Source of the DNA: Thermoleophilum album
Lineage (GTDB): Bacteria > Actinomycetota > Thermoleophilia > Solirubrobacterales > Thermoleophilaceae
NCBI RefSeq assembly: GCF_028867705.1
Contig: NZ_CP066171.1
Span: 124,001-188,000, forward strand
DNA length: 64,000 nucleotides
Direction: 5' to 3'
Shown here: positions 63,696 to 64,000 of the stretch, one piece after another
How positions within the stretch are numbered: position 1 is the first letter of the stretch
Layout of the letters: each line of letters starts with the position of its first letter
Made by a program: the position numbers and the translations under genes
The notes under the pieces: model-generated
Told to the model about the DNA's origin: nothing
Database searches by the model: none
Seen by the model: only the letters and a program-made list of their open reading frames with translations

Positions 63696-64000
63696 GTGCG
63701 CCTGGGGGCGCTGCGACGTCTCGACCCCACGACCCCGTCTGCAGCTCTCCTCGTGCTCGTCCTCCTCGCCACGGTGTGGTTGCTCCACCTGCTGTCCGGT
63801 ATCGGTGTGGACTGGCTCGATCCGGTGCGGCGCCCACTCCACCTGGGTGTGTACTTGGGGTCGGCGTCCCTGATCGCCTGGAAAGCGTGGCGCGACCCGC
63901 GCGAACGGTTCGCCTGGTCGGTGTTCGCGACTTCGATCGCGCTCGGTGCGACGGGTTGGTTCGTGTATTGGACGTTCGTCGTCGACGATCGACCGATTCC
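63696..64000 (+). CDS. Membrane protein, N-terminal part (cut by window end)
   Basis: GTG 63696 is preceded by GAGGAGGGG. About 101 codons are visible. They encode RLGALRRLDPTTPSAALL, a hydrophobic helix (LLVLVLLATVWLLHLLSGIG), PVRRPLHLGVYLGSASLIAW, a basic loop and a third helix. The pattern resembles the multi-helix sensor region at the start of GGDEF/EAL or histidine-kinase proteins, but the output domain is outside the window. Confidence 0.6.
   Translation, partial: MRLGALRRLDPTTPSAALLVLVLLATVWLLHLLSGIGVDWLDPVRRPLHLGVYLGSASLIAWKAWRDPRERFAWSVFATSIALGATGWFVYWTFVVDDRPI

Noticed and set aside
63307-63837. N-terminal extension of ThyX by 177 codons
   Set aside because: The extension has no ThyX similarity, is Pro/Arg-rich, and overlaps the divergent membrane-protein gene.

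Overview
The window is GC-rich, gene-dense bacterial chromosome. GTG and TTG starts are frequent, and neighbouring genes often overlap by 4 nt (ATGA/GTGA). Gene content points to an actinobacterium, probably class Thermoleophilia: a single-chain E2-E1 2-oxoglutarate dehydrogenase, three-subunit PurS/PurQ/PurL, PstSCAB-PhoU, small cupredoxins and a Ser/Ala/Arg-rich basic protein. The class assignment is inference from gene content; no rRNA is present.

Layout. 1-7114: purine biosynthesis genes purC(3' end)-purS-purQ-purL-purF-purN-purH, all on +. 7281-9912: an ArsR regulator, tRNA-Lys, tRNA-Glu, a TerC-family membrane protein behind a probable yybP-ykoY Mn riboswitch, a small membrane protein and tRNA-Val(TAC). 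9869-19058: a 9.1-kb integrated element bounded by a perfect 44-bp repeat of the tRNA-Val 3' half. It carries a tyrosine integrase, an excisionase-like HTH protein, a recA fragment abutting a serine-recombinase fragment, a replication operon with a Rep-like protein split over two frames, and a two-gene restriction-modification pair. 19485-26079: a YceI/flavin-reductase pair divergent from a MarR regulator with palindromic operators, a saccharopine-dehydrogenase-like oxidoreductase, a PHP phosphatase, a metallophosphoesterase and a GT-C-like membrane protein. 26104-31674: pstSCAB-phoU (-) divergent from an OmpR-type regulator, with 11-nt-spaced TGTAAAC repeats between them. 31729-38458: membrane/cupredoxin operon, tRNA-Asp, SDR, secreted serine protease with an Arg-rich spacer, and an AGPS-like flavoprotein. 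38521-47180: central carbon and C1 metabolism, namely a 1491-aa lipoyl-lipoyl-PSBD-E2-E1 2-oxoglutarate dehydrogenase, an MBL hydrolase, metF and citrate synthase. 47199-64000: PfkB kinase, DEAD-box helicase, thioredoxin-like proteins, EamA transporter, HAD hydrolase, aminoglycoside-phosphotransferase-like kinase, a histone-H1-like basic protein, a blue-copper protein, RpiB, Bcp, a flippase-like protein, Rpe, an RTX-repeat protein, a two-domain ThyX and the start of a membrane protein cut by the window edge.

The features most worth follow-up are the all-in-one 2-oxoglutarate dehydrogenase, the tandem ThyX with complementary motif substitutions, and the tRNA-Val element with its split rep, recA debris and TGGTGCCCAAT repeats near both ends. 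I saw no CRISPR array, no intact transposon and no obvious new defence system beyond the restriction-modification pair.
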